From NCBI RefSeq assembly GCF_000730665.1, contig NZ_BBIV01000029.1:1-64000 (forward strand): DNA of 64,000 bases. Reading direction: 5' to 3'. The DNA comes from Pseudomonas plecoglossicida NBRC 103162 = DSM 15088 (GTDB lineage Bacteria > Pseudomonadota > Gammaproteobacteria > Pseudomonadales > Pseudomonadaceae). The notes beneath the pieces are model-generated. The model had not been told where the DNA came from. It worked only from the letters and a program-made list of their open reading frames with translations, and made no database searches. Made by a program: the position numbers and the translations under genes. This document shows, piece by piece, positions 11,118 through 22,636 of the stretch (its first letter is position 1; every line of letters begins with the position of its first letter).

Positions 11118-11672
11118 ATGGCTGACGAACAGCTGAACGAGAAAGACCTTAATGCCGAAGAGGCCGCTGCAGTGGATAACGGCGCCCGCGTTCAGGAGCT
11201 CGAGGAGCAGCTGGCCGCCGCCAAGGATCAGTCCCTGCGTGTCGCTGCAGAAGCGCAGAACAGCATTCGTCGCGCGGAACAGGAGGTCGACAAGGCGCGC
11301 AAGTTCGCCCTCGAGAAGTTCTCTGGCGACCTGCTGCCGGTGATCGACAGCCTGGAAATGGCCCTGGCGCACCTCAACCCTGAGGACGAACAGGTCAAGA
11401 ACACGCGCGAAGGTGTCGAGCTGACCCTGAAGATGTTCCAGGACACCCTCAAGCGCTACAACCTCGAAGCCATCGACCCGCACGGCCAGCCGTTCAACCC
11501 TGAGCACCACCAGGCGATGGCCATGCAGGAAAACGCCGAGGTCGAGCCGAACAGCGTGCTCAACGTGTTCCAGAAAGGTTACCTGCTCAACGGCCGCCTG
11601 CTGCGCCCCGCCATGGTGGTGGTCAGCAAGGCACCAGCCGCCCCGCAACCTTCGATCGATGAGAAGGCTTGA
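11118..11672 (+). CDS. grpE: DnaK nucleotide exchange factor GrpE
   Basis: Homodimeric co-chaperone of 184 residues that releases ADP from DnaK. The N-terminal third is an acidic coiled coil (ELEEQLAAAKDQSLRVAAEA). The C-terminal beta domain carries the family signature ending in VLNVFQKGYLLNGRLLRPAMV. The start is the ATG at 11118, preceded by GGAGGAG at 11104-11110; an upstream in-frame codon at 11010 lies before the sigma-32 promoter and is excluded. It is the first gene of grpE-dnaK-dnaJ. Confidence 0.97.
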   Translation: MADEQLNEKDLNAEEAAAVDNGARVQELEEQLAAAKDQSLRVAAEAQNSIRRAEQEVDKARKFALEKFSGDLLPVIDSLEMALAHLNPEDEQVKNTREGVELTLKMFQDTLKRYNLEAIDPHGQPFNPEHHQAMAMQENAEVEPNSVLNVFQKGYLLNGRLLRPAMVVVSKAPAAPQPSIDEKA

Positions 11673-11693
11673 AATCCAACGGGGCATCCCCAT
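11668..11693 (+). promoter_or_regulatory. Second sigma-32 promoter, for dnaK
   Basis: CTTGAA (11668-11673) overlaps the last codons of grpE, followed after 14 bases by CCCCAT (11688-11693). It has the same exact consensus and spacing as the grpE promoter, so dnaK can be induced separately. Confidence 0.88.
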
Positions 11694-11773
11694 CTAGGTG
11701 TCAAGCCTTCAAGTATTTCCGCAGTTGGCCAAATTAGTCGCTGCTACCAAATTCAAGTTTCGGGAGAGTAAAC

Positions 11774-13699
11774 ATGGGCAAAATCATCGGTATCGACCTG
11801 GGGACCACCAACTCGTGCGTCTCCATTCTGGAAAACGGTAACGTCAAGGTCATCGAAAACGCCGAAGGCGCGCGTACTACCCCTTCGATCGTGGCCTACG
11901 CCAACGACGGCGAAATCCTGGTAGGTCAGTCGGCCAAGCGTCAGGCTGTCACCAACCCGCACAACACCCTGTTCGCAGTGAAGCGCCTGATTGGCCGCCG
12001 CTTCGAAGAAGATGTCGTGCAGAAAGACATCAAACTGGTGCCGTACAAGATCGTCAAGGCAAGCAATGGCGATGCCTGGGTACAGGCCAGCGGCAAGGAC
12101 ATGGCGCCGCCACAGATCAGTGCCGAAGTCCTGAAGAAAATGAAGAAGACCGCCGAAGACTACCTCGGCGAGCCTGTCACCGAAGCGGTCATCACCGTTC
12201 CGGCGTACTTCAACGACAGCCAGCGTCAGGCCACCAAGGATGCCGGTCGCATCGCAGGTCTGGACGTGAAGCGCATCATCAACGAGCCGACCGCCGCTGC
12301 GCTGGCTTACGGCATGGACAAGGCCAAGGGCGACCACACTGTCATCGTCTATGACCTGGGTGGTGGTACCTTCGACGTATCGGTCATCGAAATCGCCGAA
12401 GTCGACGGTGAGCACCAGTTCGAAGTACTGGCCACCAACGGCGACACCTTCCTGGGTGGCGAAGACTTCGACATGCGCCTGATCGACTACCTCGTCGACG
12501 AGTTCAAGAAAGAGTCGGGCATGGACCTGAAGAACGATCCTCTGGCCCTGCAGCGTCTGAAAGAAGCCGCTGAAAAAGCCAAGATCGAGCTGTCCTCCGC
12601 TCAGTCGACCGATGTCAACCTGCCCTACATCACTGCAGATGCCACCGGTCCCAAGCACCTGAACGTGAAGATCTCCCGCGCCAAGCTGGAATCGCTGGTC
12701 GAAGACCTGGTCAAGCGCACCATCGAGCCTTGCCGCATCGCCCTGAAAGACGCTGGCATCGACGCCAGCAAGATCGACGACGTGATCCTGGTCGGCGGTC
12801 AGACCCGTATGCCGCTGGTGCAGAAAGAAGTTGCCGACTTCTTCGGCAAGGAAGCACGTAAAGACGTCAACCCGGACGAAGCGGTCGCCATGGGTGCTGC
12901 CATCCAGGGTGCGGTACTGGCCGGTGACGTGAAGGACGTACTGCTGCTGGACGTCAGCCCGCTGACCCTGGGTATCGAAACCATGGGTGGCGTGATGACC
13001 GCGCTGATCGAGAAGAACACCACCATCCCGACCAAGAAGTCGCAGGTGTTCTCGACTGCCGATGACAACCAGGGCGCCGTGACCATTCACGTGCTGCAGG
13101 GTGAGCGCAAGCAGGCTGCGCAGAACAAGTCGCTGGGCAAGTTCGACCTGGCTGACATTCCGCCAGCACCACGTGGCGTTCCACAGATCGAAGTGACCTT
13201 CGACATCGACGCCAACGGCATCCTGCACGTGGGTGCGAAAGACAAGGCCACTGGCAAGACCCAGTCGATCGTGATCAAGGCCAACTCCGGCCTGTCGGAC
13301 GAAGAGATCGAGCGCATGGTGCGTGACGCCGAGGCCAATGCCGAGGAAGACCGCAAGTTCGAAGAGCTGGCCGCTGCCCGTAACCAGGGCGACGCACTGG
13401 TTCACTCGACCCGCAAGATGGTCGCTGACGCCGGTGACAAGGTCACTGCCGAAGAGAAGACTGCGATCGAAGCGGCCGTGGTTGCCCTGGAAGCCGCTGT
13501 CAAAGGCGACGACAAGGCTGCCATCGACGCCAAGGTCGAGGAGCTGTCCAAGGTCTCCGCTCCGGTTGCCCAGAAGATGTACGCCGAGCAGTCGGCTGAA
13601 CAGCCTCAGGGCGGCGCGCAGCAGGCCGAGCCGGAAGCCAAGCGCGACGACGTGGTTGACGCCGAGTTCGAAGAAGTAAAAGGCGACGACAAGAAGTAA
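11774..13699 (+). CDS. dnaK: Chaperone protein DnaK (Hsp70)
   Basis: ATP-dependent chaperone of 641 residues. The N-terminal ATPase starts GKIIGIDLGTTNSCV and has the phosphate loop IVYDLGGGTFDVSV. The substrate-binding domain and helical lid follow, with a C-terminus ending in the family pattern VVDAEFEEVKGDDKK. GGGAGAG precedes the ATG. It works with GrpE (upstream) and DnaJ (downstream) in refolding and in control of RpoH. Its own consensus sigma-32 promoter overlaps the end of grpE. Confidence 0.99.
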   Translation: MGKIIGIDLGTTNSCVSILENGNVKVIENAEGARTTPSIVAYANDGEILVGQSAKRQAVTNPHNTLFAVKRLIGRRFEEDVVQKDIKLVPYKIVKASNGDAWVQASGKDMAPPQISAEVLKKMKKTAEDYLGEPVTEAVITVPAYFNDSQRQATKDAGRIAGLDVKRIINEPTAAALAYGMDKAKGDHTVIVYDLGGGTFDVSVIEIAEVDGEHQFEVLATNGDTFLGGEDFDMRLIDYLVDEFKKESGMDLKNDPLALQRLKEAAEKAKIELSSAQSTDVNLPYITADATGPKHLNVKISRAKLESLVEDLVKRTIEPCRIALKDAGIDASKIDDVILVGGQTRMPLVQKEVADFFGKEARKDVNPDEAVAMGAAIQGAVLAGDVKDVLLLDVSPLTLGIETMGGVMTALIEKNTTIPTKKSQVFSTADDNQGAVTIHVLQGERKQAAQNKSLGKFDLADIPPAPRGVPQIEVTFDIDANGILHVGAKDKATGKTQSIVIKANSGLSDEEIERMVRDAEANAEEDRKFEELAAARNQGDALVHSTRKMVADAGDKVTAEEKTAIEAAVVALEAAVKGDDKAAIDAKVEELSKVSAPVAQKMYAEQSAEQPQGGAQQAEPEAKRDDVVDAEFEEVKGDDKK

Positions 13700-13716
13700 T
13701 CGTTGCATGTTGTCGG

Positions 13717-13746
13717 CCAGTTCACCGCCGTTTGGCGGTGAACTGG
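13717..13746 (+). terminator. dnaK-dnaJ intergenic hairpin
   Basis: Perfect 13-base-pair stem CCAGTTCACCGCC / GGCGGTGAACTGG with a GTTT loop, 17 bases after the dnaK stop. No T tract follows, so it may be a 3' stabiliser or attenuator rather than a full terminator. A weaker REP-like palindrome (CGCGGGGGCTTGCTCCCGCG) follows at about 13759-13778. Confidence 0.6.
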
Positions 13747-13900
13747 TAGGATGTCGCCGCGCGGGGGCTTGCTCCCGCGTTGGTGTGTCTGGAATACGAG
13801 AATTTTTACAGCATCTGTCAAAGCCTTCGGGGCGGCAGGTGCTGCGGCACAGCGCATAGCGCAGAGGTATGCCGAACGCCCTCAAGAGTGCAAATGACCT

Positions 13901-15025
13901 ATGGCAAAGCGTGATTATTATGAGGTCCTGGGTGTCGAACGTGGCGCCAGTGAAGGTGATCTCAAAAAGGCCTATCGCCGTCTGGCGATGAAGTTCCACC
14001 CTGACCGCAACCCGGGTGACAAGGAGTCGGAAGAGCAGTTCAAGGAGGCCAACGAGGCCTACGAAGTGCTGTCCGATGCGAGCAAGCGCGCGGCATACGA
14101 CCAGTACGGTCATGCCGGCGTCGACCCGAGCATGGGTGGCGGGGGTGCCGGCTTCGGCGGCGCCAACTTCTCCGACATCTTCGGTGATGTCTTCAGCGAC
14201 TTCTTTGGTGGCGGCCGCGGCGGCTCGCGTGGCGGCGCTCAGCGCGGCAGCGACCTGCGCTACACCCTGGAGCTGAACCTGGAAGAAGCGGTGCGTGGCA
14301 CCACGGTCAATATCCGCGTTCCCACGCTGGTCAACTGCAAGCCTTGCGACGGTTCCGGCGCCAAGAAAGGTTCGACCCCGGCCACCTGTCCGACCTGTGG
14401 TGGTATCGGCCAGGTGCGCATGCAGCAGGGCTTCTTCTCGGTGCAGCAGACCTGCCCGCGCTGCCATGGCCAGGGCAAGATCATCACCGACCCTTGCGGT
14501 TCGTGCCACGGCGAGGGCCGTGTCGAGGAATACAAGACCCTGTCGGTCAAGGTACCGGCTGGCGTCGATACCGGCGACCGCATTCGCCTGTCGGGCGAAG
14601 GCGAGGCGGGCACCCATGGCGGGCCGACCGGTGACCTGTACGTGGTGATTAATGTGCGCGAGCACGAGATCTTCCAGCGCGACGGCAAGCACCTCTACTG
14701 CGAAGTGCCGATCAGCTATACCGATGCCGCCCTGGGCGGCGAGCTGGAAGTGCCGACCCTCGATGGTCGTGTGAAACTGAAGATTCCCGAAGGCACCCAG
14801 ACCGGCAAGCAGTTCCGCCTGCGTGGCAAGGGTGTGGCGCCGGTGCGTGGTGGTGGGGCAGGTGACCTGTTGTGCCGTGTGGCGGTGGAAACGCCGGTCA
14901 ACCTCAGCCGCCGTCAGCGCGAGCTGCTCGAAGAGCTGCGTGACTCGCTGGAGGGCGACAGCTCTCACTCGCCCAAGGCCAGCGGCTGGTTCGATGGCGT
15001 GAAGCGCTTCTTCGGCGATCTCTGA
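13901..15025 (+). CDS. dnaJ: Chaperone protein DnaJ (Hsp40)
   Basis: Co-chaperone of 374 residues that delivers substrates to DnaK and stimulates its ATPase. It has an N-terminal J domain with HPD at residues 33-35 and a Gly/Phe-rich linker (about 75-115). Four zinc motifs follow (CKPCDGSG, CPTCGGIG, CPRCHGQG, CGSCHGEG), then the C-terminal peptide-binding domains. It lies 201 bases after dnaK behind a 13-bp hairpin, and ends 13 bases before dapB. Confidence 0.98.
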   Translation: MAKRDYYEVLGVERGASEGDLKKAYRRLAMKFHPDRNPGDKESEEQFKEANEAYEVLSDASKRAAYDQYGHAGVDPSMGGGGAGFGGANFSDIFGDVFSDFFGGGRGGSRGGAQRGSDLRYTLELNLEEAVRGTTVNIRVPTLVNCKPCDGSGAKKGSTPATCPTCGGIGQVRMQQGFFSVQQTCPRCHGQGKIITDPCGSCHGEGRVEEYKTLSVKVPAGVDTGDRIRLSGEGEAGTHGGPTGDLYVVINVREHEIFQRDGKHLYCEVPISYTDAALGGELEVPTLDGRVKLKIPEGTQTGKQFRLRGKGVAPVRGGGAGDLLCRVAVETPVNLSRRQRELLEELRDSLEGDSSHSPKASGWFDGVKRFFGDL

Positions 15026-15038
15026 CAAGGAAATGGCT

Positions 15039-15845
15039 ATGCGACGTATTGCAGTGATGGGCGCGGCTGGGCGGATGGGCAAGACCCTCGTCGAGGCCGT
15101 GCAGCAACAGGCACCGCAGGCCGGCTTGACCGCCGCGGTCGATCGCCCCGACAGCTCGCTGGTCGGCGCCGATGCAGGCGAGCTGGCGGCCCTGGGCCGT
15201 ATCGGTGTACCGATCTCCGATGACCTGACCAAGGTCGCCGACGAGTTCGATGTGCTGATCGACTTCACCCATCCTTCGGTAACCCTGAAGAACCTGGCCT
15301 TCTGTCGCAAGGCAGGCAAGGCGATGGTGATCGGTACAACCGGCTTCACGTCGGAAGAAAAGCAGCAGCTGGTCGAAGCGGGCAAGGAAATCCCGATCGT
15401 CTTCGCCGCCAACTTCAGCGTTGGCGTCAACCTCAGCCTGAAGCTGCTGGACATGGCGGCGCGGGTGCTGGGTGATGATGTCGATATCGAGATCATCGAG
15501 GCGCACCACCGGCACAAGGTCGATGCGCCGTCAGGTACCGCGCTGCGCATGGGCGAAGTGGTTGCCAATGCCTTGGGGCGTGATCTGCAGGAAGTGGCGG
15601 TGTATGGCCGTGAAGGCCAGACCGGCGCGCGTGATCGCAAGACCATCGGCTTTGCTACCGTGCGTGCCGGCGATGTGGTCGGTGATCACACCGTGCTGTT
15701 CGCCGCCGAGGGTGAGCGCCTGGAAATCACCCACAAGGCTTCCAGTCGCATGACCTTTGCCAAGGGTGCCGTCCGTGCGGCGCTGTGGCTCGATGGTCGC
15801 GAGCCTGGCCTGTATGACATGCAGGATGTGCTGGAGCTGCGCTGA
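15039..15845 (+). CDS. dapB: 4-hydroxy-tetrahydrodipicolinate reductase
   Basis: Cytosolic NAD(P)H enzyme of the lysine/diaminopimelate pathway, 268 residues. The dinucleotide-binding loop GAAGRMG is near the N-terminus, and the catalytic and substrate-binding segment EAHHRHKVDAPSGTA is near residue 155. AAGGA at 15027-15031 is 7 bases before the ATG at 15039 and too close to the ATG at 15033, so MRRIAVMG is preferred. It sits between dnaJ and carA, the usual pseudomonad context. Confidence 0.97.
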   Translation: MRRIAVMGAAGRMGKTLVEAVQQQAPQAGLTAAVDRPDSSLVGADAGELAALGRIGVPISDDLTKVADEFDVLIDFTHPSVTLKNLAFCRKAGKAMVIGTTGFTSEEKQQLVEAGKEIPIVFAANFSVGVNLSLKLLDMAARVLGDDVDIEIIEAHHRHKVDAPSGTALRMGEVVANALGRDLQEVAVYGREGQTGARDRKTIGFATVRAGDVVGDHTVLFAAEGERLEITHKASSRMTFAKGAVRAALWLDGREPGLYDMQDVLELR

Positions 15846-15858
15846 TCCTTGTGGCCCC

Positions 15859-15881
15859 ATCGCCGGCAAGCCGGCTCCCAC
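15859..15881. repeat. REP element (single copy)
   Basis: P. putida-type REP unit: ATCGCC, palindromic core GCCGGCAAGCCGGC, CTCCCAC. It lies 14 bases after the dapB stop. Confidence 0.9.
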
Positions 15882-15885
15882 AGGT

Positions 15886-15907
15886 AAGGGGGTGCAAAGC
15901 ACCCCTT
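15886..15907 (+). terminator. dapB terminator-like hairpin
   Basis: Stem AAGGGG(G)TGC / GCACCCCTT with an AAA loop right after the REP unit. The following T tract is short, so efficiency is uncertain. Confidence 0.6.
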
Positions 15908-15916
15908 GTCGCATTC

Positions 15917-16061
15917 ATGTGTTTTAGAGACACATCTACGGTAGACCCAAAACGCACTTTTCTGTAAGCTACAGCTTTAGTGTGTCCACTAAAAGCGCGC
16001 AGCGAATTGAATTCAGCACATGAAAGCGGGGTGACGTGTCCATACGTCACTCCGCTTTTTT
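15917..16061 (+). promoter_or_regulatory. carA leader with possible leader peptide and attenuator
   Basis: Structured leader upstream of carA. A 16-codon frame (ATG 15917 to TAA 15967, MCFRDTSTVDPKRTFL) has no clear Shine-Dalgarno site. CTGTA-agc-TACAG (15962-15974) and a second hairpin (15974-15996) follow. The leader ends in a near-perfect intrinsic terminator: AAAGCGG-G-GTGACGT, loop GTCCAT, ACGTCAC-T-CCGCTTT, then TTT (16023-16061). This terminator lies only 46 bases before the carA start, so transcription must pass it to express carA. An ATG (16020) with frame MKAG runs into the hairpin. Attenuation is inferred. Confidence 0.65.
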
Positions 16062-16106
16062 GCAACCTGCGATCGCCCTTTCATGCTTGATTTACGGGAG
16101 GTCTTC

Positions 16107-17243
16107 TTGACAAAGCCAGCCATACTCGCCCTTGCCGACGGCAGTATTTTTCGCGGTGAAGCCATTGGTGCCGACGGTCAGACCGTTGGTGAGGTGGTAT
16201 TCAACACCGCTATGACCGGCTACCAGGAAATCCTTACAGACCCTTCCTACGCGCAGCAAATCGTTACCCTGACCTACCCGCACATCGGCAACACCGGCAC
16301 CACGCCGGAAGACGCCGAGTCGAACCGTGTCTGGTCCGCTGGCCTGGTCATCCGTGACCTGCCGCTGCTGGCCAGCAACTGGCGCAACACCCAGTCGCTG
16401 CCTGAGTACCTCAAGGCCAACAACGTCGTCGCCATCGCCGGCATCGACACCCGTCGCCTGACCCGTATCCTGCGTGAAAAGGGCGCCCAGAACGGTTGCA
16501 TCCTCGCCGGCGACAACATCAGCGAAGAAGCCGCCATCGCCGCCGCCCGCGGTTTCCCAGGCCTGAAGGGCATGGACCTGGCCAAGGTCGTTTCCACCAA
16601 GGAACGCTACGAATGGCGCTCCAGCGTTTGGGAACTGAAGACCGACAGCCACCCGACCATCGAAGCTGCCGACCTGCCGTACCACGTGGTCGCCTTCGAC
16701 TACGGCGTCAAGCTGAACATCCTGCGCATGCTGGTCGCCCGTGGCTGCCGCGTGACCGTGGTGCCTGCCCAGACCCCGGCCAGCGAAGTGCTCGCCCTCA
16801 ACCCCGATGGCGTGTTCCTGTCCAACGGCCCTGGCGATCCCGAGCCATGCGACTACGCGATCCAGGCCATCAAGGAAATCCTTGAAACCGAGATCCCGGT
16901 ATTCGGCATCTGCCTCGGCCACCAGCTGCTGGCCCTGGCTTCCGGCGCCAAGACCGTGAAGATGGGTCACGGTCACCACGGTGCCAACCACCCGGTCCAG
17001 GACCTGGACACCGGCGTGGTCATGATCACCAGCCAGAACCACGGCTTCGCCGTCGACGAAGCTACCCTGCCGGGCAATGTCCGCGCCATCCACAAGTCGC
17101 TGTTCGACGGTACCCTGCAGGGCATCGAGCGCACCGACAAGAGCGCGTTCAGCTTCCAGGGCCACCCTGAAGCGAGCCCAGGCCCGACCGACGTCGCGCC
17201 ACTGTTCGATCGTTTCACCGATGCCATGGCCAAGCGCCGCTGA
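16107..17243 (+). CDS. carA: Carbamoyl-phosphate synthase small subunit
   Basis: Glutamine amidotransferase subunit of 378 residues that makes ammonia for CarB, supplying carbamoyl phosphate to pyrimidine and arginine synthesis. The C-terminal class I GATase domain has the nucleophile Cys269 in FGICLGHQ and the HPEASPGP motif. The start is taken as TTG at 16107 (MTKPAILALADGS), with GGAGG at 16097-16101 spaced 5 bases; the in-frame ATG at 16083 would put that site inside the gene. It is followed by carB after a 106-base gap, without the spacer gene I recall from P. aeruginosa. Confidence 0.95.
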   Translation: MTKPAILALADGSIFRGEAIGADGQTVGEVVFNTAMTGYQEILTDPSYAQQIVTLTYPHIGNTGTTPEDAESNRVWSAGLVIRDLPLLASNWRNTQSLPEYLKANNVVAIAGIDTRRLTRILREKGAQNGCILAGDNISEEAAIAAARGFPGLKGMDLAKVVSTKERYEWRSSVWELKTDSHPTIEAADLPYHVVAFDYGVKLNILRMLVARGCRVTVVPAQTPASEVLALNPDGVFLSNGPGDPEPCDYAIQAIKEILETEIPVFGICLGHQLLALASGAKTVKMGHGHHGANHPVQDLDTGVVMITSQNHGFAVDEATLPGNVRAIHKSLFDGTLQGIERTDKSAFSFQGHPEASPGPTDVAPLFDRFTDAMAKRR

Positions 17244-17349
17244 GCATCCTGCATCAAGGCCCCGGGCCGGCGTATGCCGCGCCCGGAAGCGCCTGACCCA
17301 GATTGTTCAAGACGGCTTGCCGACTGACCCGCGGATTTGAGTGACAACC

Positions 17350-20567
<3,218 letters not shown>

Positions 20568-20571
<4 letters not shown>

Positions 20572-21050
20572 GCATTACCAAATACCCGATGACCGTCCAG
20601 GGCGCTCGCGCCCTGGAAGAGGAGCACCTGTTCCTGAGCAAGACCGAGCGCCCGCGCCTGAGCCAGGCGATCGGTGAAGCACGCGAGCTGGGCGACCTCA
20701 AGGAGAACGCCGAATACCATGCTGCCCGTGAGGAGCAGGGCATGGTCGAGGCACGTATCCGTGATATCGAAGGCCGTCTGCAGAACTCGGTAGTGATCGA
20801 TGTGACCACTATCCCTCACACCGGCAAGGTAATCTTCGGCACCACCGTGGTGCTGGCCAATACCGAAACCGATGACGAGGTGACCTACCAGATCGTCGGC
20901 GAGGATGAAGCCGACGTGAAGCAGGGCAAGCTCTCGAGCGGTGCGCCGATTGCCCGTGCCATCATCGGCAAGGAAGAAGGTGATACCGTCGTCGTCAAGA
21001 CGCCGAGTGGCACGGTCGAGTACGAGATTGTCGAAGTCAAGCACATCTGA
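20568..21050 (+). CDS. greA: Transcription elongation factor GreA
   Basis: Transcript-cleavage factor of 160 residues that rescues backtracked RNA polymerase. The N-terminal coiled coil carries the acidic tip LGDLKENAEYHAAREEQG (about residues 41-58), and the C-terminal FKBP-like domain ends SGTVEYEIVEVKHI. It overlaps carB by 4 bases. I recall greA reported as a member of the carA-orf-carB-greA operon in P. aeruginosa, which fits this arrangement. Confidence 0.97.
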
Positions 21051-21477
21051 CCGGCGCCTGCGGGCGCCATCCCTCGAGGGGATCCTCTGGCAACTGGCCC
21101 AGGTGTTCTGGGTCGGTGGCCTGTGGGTGTTCCATGTCGGGTTGGTGCCGGCGCTCAAGGTCAGTGGCCTGGCGCCCTTGCTGGTACAGGACGTCGCCGG
21201 GCAGATCGACCGCTGGTTGATTGGCGTGGCGTTGCTTGGGCTGCTCACGCAGCTTGCAGTGCTGGCGAGGGTCGACGGCCTGTCGGCCTGGTGGCGGCAG
21301 TTCCGTGGCCAGATGCTGTTGCTCGGCTTCGGTGCCTGCGTGGGGTACTACACCTTGCGCTACGGCATCTCGGTCGGCGAGCGCTGGCAGATGTTCTGCT
21401 TCCTGGTGCTGGGCTTCTCCGGCATCGTGCTGGTGGCCCAGCCGGTCCCGGTCAGGGTGCGCAAGGCGCGCCACTGA
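21028..21477 (+). CDS. Small inner-membrane protein (DUF4149/TMEM205-like)
   Basis: Hydrophobic protein of about 149 residues with four predicted membrane segments (ILWQLAQVFWVGGLWVFHVG; LIGVALLGLLTQLAVLA; MLLLGFGACVGYYTL; MFCFLVLGFSGIVLVAQ). The WVGGLW stretch resembles the DUF4149 family; function is unknown. No ATG is available upstream of the first helix. The best start is TTG at 21028, overlapping the end of greA by 23 bases; a CTG at 21058 is an alternative. It follows greA on the same strand and is probably co-transcribed. The start is uncertain; the reading frame is reasonably supported. Confidence 0.7.
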   Translation: MSKSSTSDRRLRAPSLEGILWQLAQVFWVGGLWVFHVGLVPALKVSGLAPLLVQDVAGQIDRWLIGVALLGLLTQLAVLARVDGLSAWWRQFRGQMLLLGFGACVGYYTLRYGISVGERWQMFCFLVLGFSGIVLVAQPVPVRVRKARH

Positions 21478-21497
21478 TCGAGCTGCAGGGTGCCGTT

Positions 21498-21580
21498 GTG
21501 GGAGCCGGCTTGCCGGCGATCACCGGCATGGCCGGTGCCAGGTACCGCGGTGCCTTCATCGCCGGCAAGCCGGCTCCCAC
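21498..21580. repeat. Inverted pair of REP units
   Basis: Two REP copies in opposite orientation, 21498-21520 (GTGGGAGCC...GGCGAT) and 21558-21580 (ATCGCC...CTCCCAC), 37 bases apart, between the convergent ends of the DUF4149-like gene and yhbY. The order of the two orientations is opposite to the other pairs in the window. Confidence 0.9.
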
Positions 21581-21598
21581 AGGGTTCCCACAAGGCCG

Positions 21599-21907
21599 TT
21601 ACTTGTAACGGTGGATGTTCGACAGCTGCTTGTTCGGCTGCGGATTCTTGCGGTAGATCAGCGCCTTCTTGCCGATGGTCTGCACCAGCTCGGCGCGGCC
21701 GGCCTTGCACAATTCGGCAATGGTGGCGGCACGTTCTTCGCGATCTTCCGAGCGAATCTCGACCTTGATCAGCTCATGGTCGGTGAGCGCACGCTCCAGT
21801 TCGCCGATGACGCCTTCATTCAAACCGTTGCCAGCAACGATCAGGACCGGCTTCAGGTCATGACCAATGGACTTGTATTGCTTCTTCTGCTCGTTATTGA
21901 GCGGCAT
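21599..21907 (-). CDS. yhbY: YhbY family RNA-binding protein (CRM domain)
   Basis: Ribosome-associated RNA-binding protein of 102 residues, a single CRS1-YhbY (CRM) domain. E. coli YhbY associates with pre-50S particles. The motif region GNGLNEGVIGELERALTDHELIKV with the basic C-terminus IGKKALIYRKNP fits the family. The start is the ATG at 21907 (MPLNNEQKKQYKSIGHDLKP), with AAAGGG upstream. It diverges from rlmE, as in other gammaproteobacteria. Confidence 0.93.
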   Translation of the reverse strand: MPLNNEQKKQYKSIGHDLKPVLIVAGNGLNEGVIGELERALTDHELIKVEIRSEDREERAATIAELCKAGRAELVQTIGKKALIYRKNPQPNKQLSNIHRYK

Positions 21908-22009
21908 AATCTGACCCTTTCCGTCTGATTCTGTAAAATTGACGGGCATTTTACCCGAGGGCCACCGGCTCCGCCCAGTCAATCACGACGCATATCATCG
22001 AGGTGCCCC

Positions 22010-22636
22010 GTGGTACAACGTTCCAAAAGCAGCGCCAACTGGCTGCGAGAACATTTCAACGATCCTTTTGTGAAGCAGGCGCAGAAGGACGGCTACCGCT
22101 CGCGTGCGAGCTACAAGCTGCTGGAGATCCAGGAAAAGGACCGCCTCATCCGTCCAGGCATGAGTGTGATCGACCTGGGCGCGGCCCCGGGAGGCTGGTC
22201 GCAGGTGACCAGTCGTCTGATTGGTGGCCAGGGGCGGCTGATTGCTTCCGACATCCTGGAAATGGACTCGATCCCCGACGTGACCTTCATTCAGGGCGAC
22301 TTTACCCAGGACGAAGTGCTGCAGCAGATTCTCCAGGCTGTCGGCGATTCGCACGTAGACCTTGTGATTTCCGACATGGCCCCCAATATGAGTGGTACGC
22401 CTGCGGTGGACATGCCGCGTGCCATGTTCCTCTGCGAGCTGGCTCTCGATCTGGCGACCCGCGTGCTCAAGCCCGGTGGCGATTTCCTGATCAAGATCTT
22501 CCAGGGCGAAGGCTTCGATGTATACCTCAAGGACGTGCGCAGCAAGTTCGACAAGGTGCAGATGCGCAAGCCGTCGTCGTCGCGGGATCGCTCCCGTGAA
22601 CAGTACCTGCTGGCCAAGGGCTTCAAAGGGGCATGA
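22010..22636 (+). CDS. rlmE: 23S rRNA (uridine-2'-O)-methyltransferase RlmE (FtsJ/RrmJ)
   Basis: SAM-dependent enzyme of 208 residues that methylates U2552 (E. coli numbering) of 23S rRNA in the 50S subunit. It has the SAM-binding motif VIDLGAAPGGWSQV (about residues 53-66) and catalytic KDKE-type residues including Lys36 and the DLVISDMAPNMSG segment. It starts at GTG 22010 with GAGG a few bases upstream. It is followed after about 190 bases by ftsH, the conserved rlmE-ftsH arrangement. Confidence 0.96.
   Translation: MVQRSKSSANWLREHFNDPFVKQAQKDGYRSRASYKLLEIQEKDRLIRPGMSVIDLGAAPGGWSQVTSRLIGGQGRLIASDILEMDSIPDVTFIQGDFTQDEVLQQILQAVGDSHVDLVISDMAPNMSGTPAVDMPRAMFLCELALDLATRVLKPGGDFLIKIFQGEGFDVYLKDVRSKFDKVQMRKPSSSRDRSREQYLLAKGFKGA

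Noticed and set aside
11753..15646. Very long (1297-codon) open frame antisense to dnaK-dnaJ-dapB
   Set aside because: Shadow of GC-rich coding sequence with strong codon bias; no ribosome site, no recognisable domain, and it runs opposite three well-established genes.
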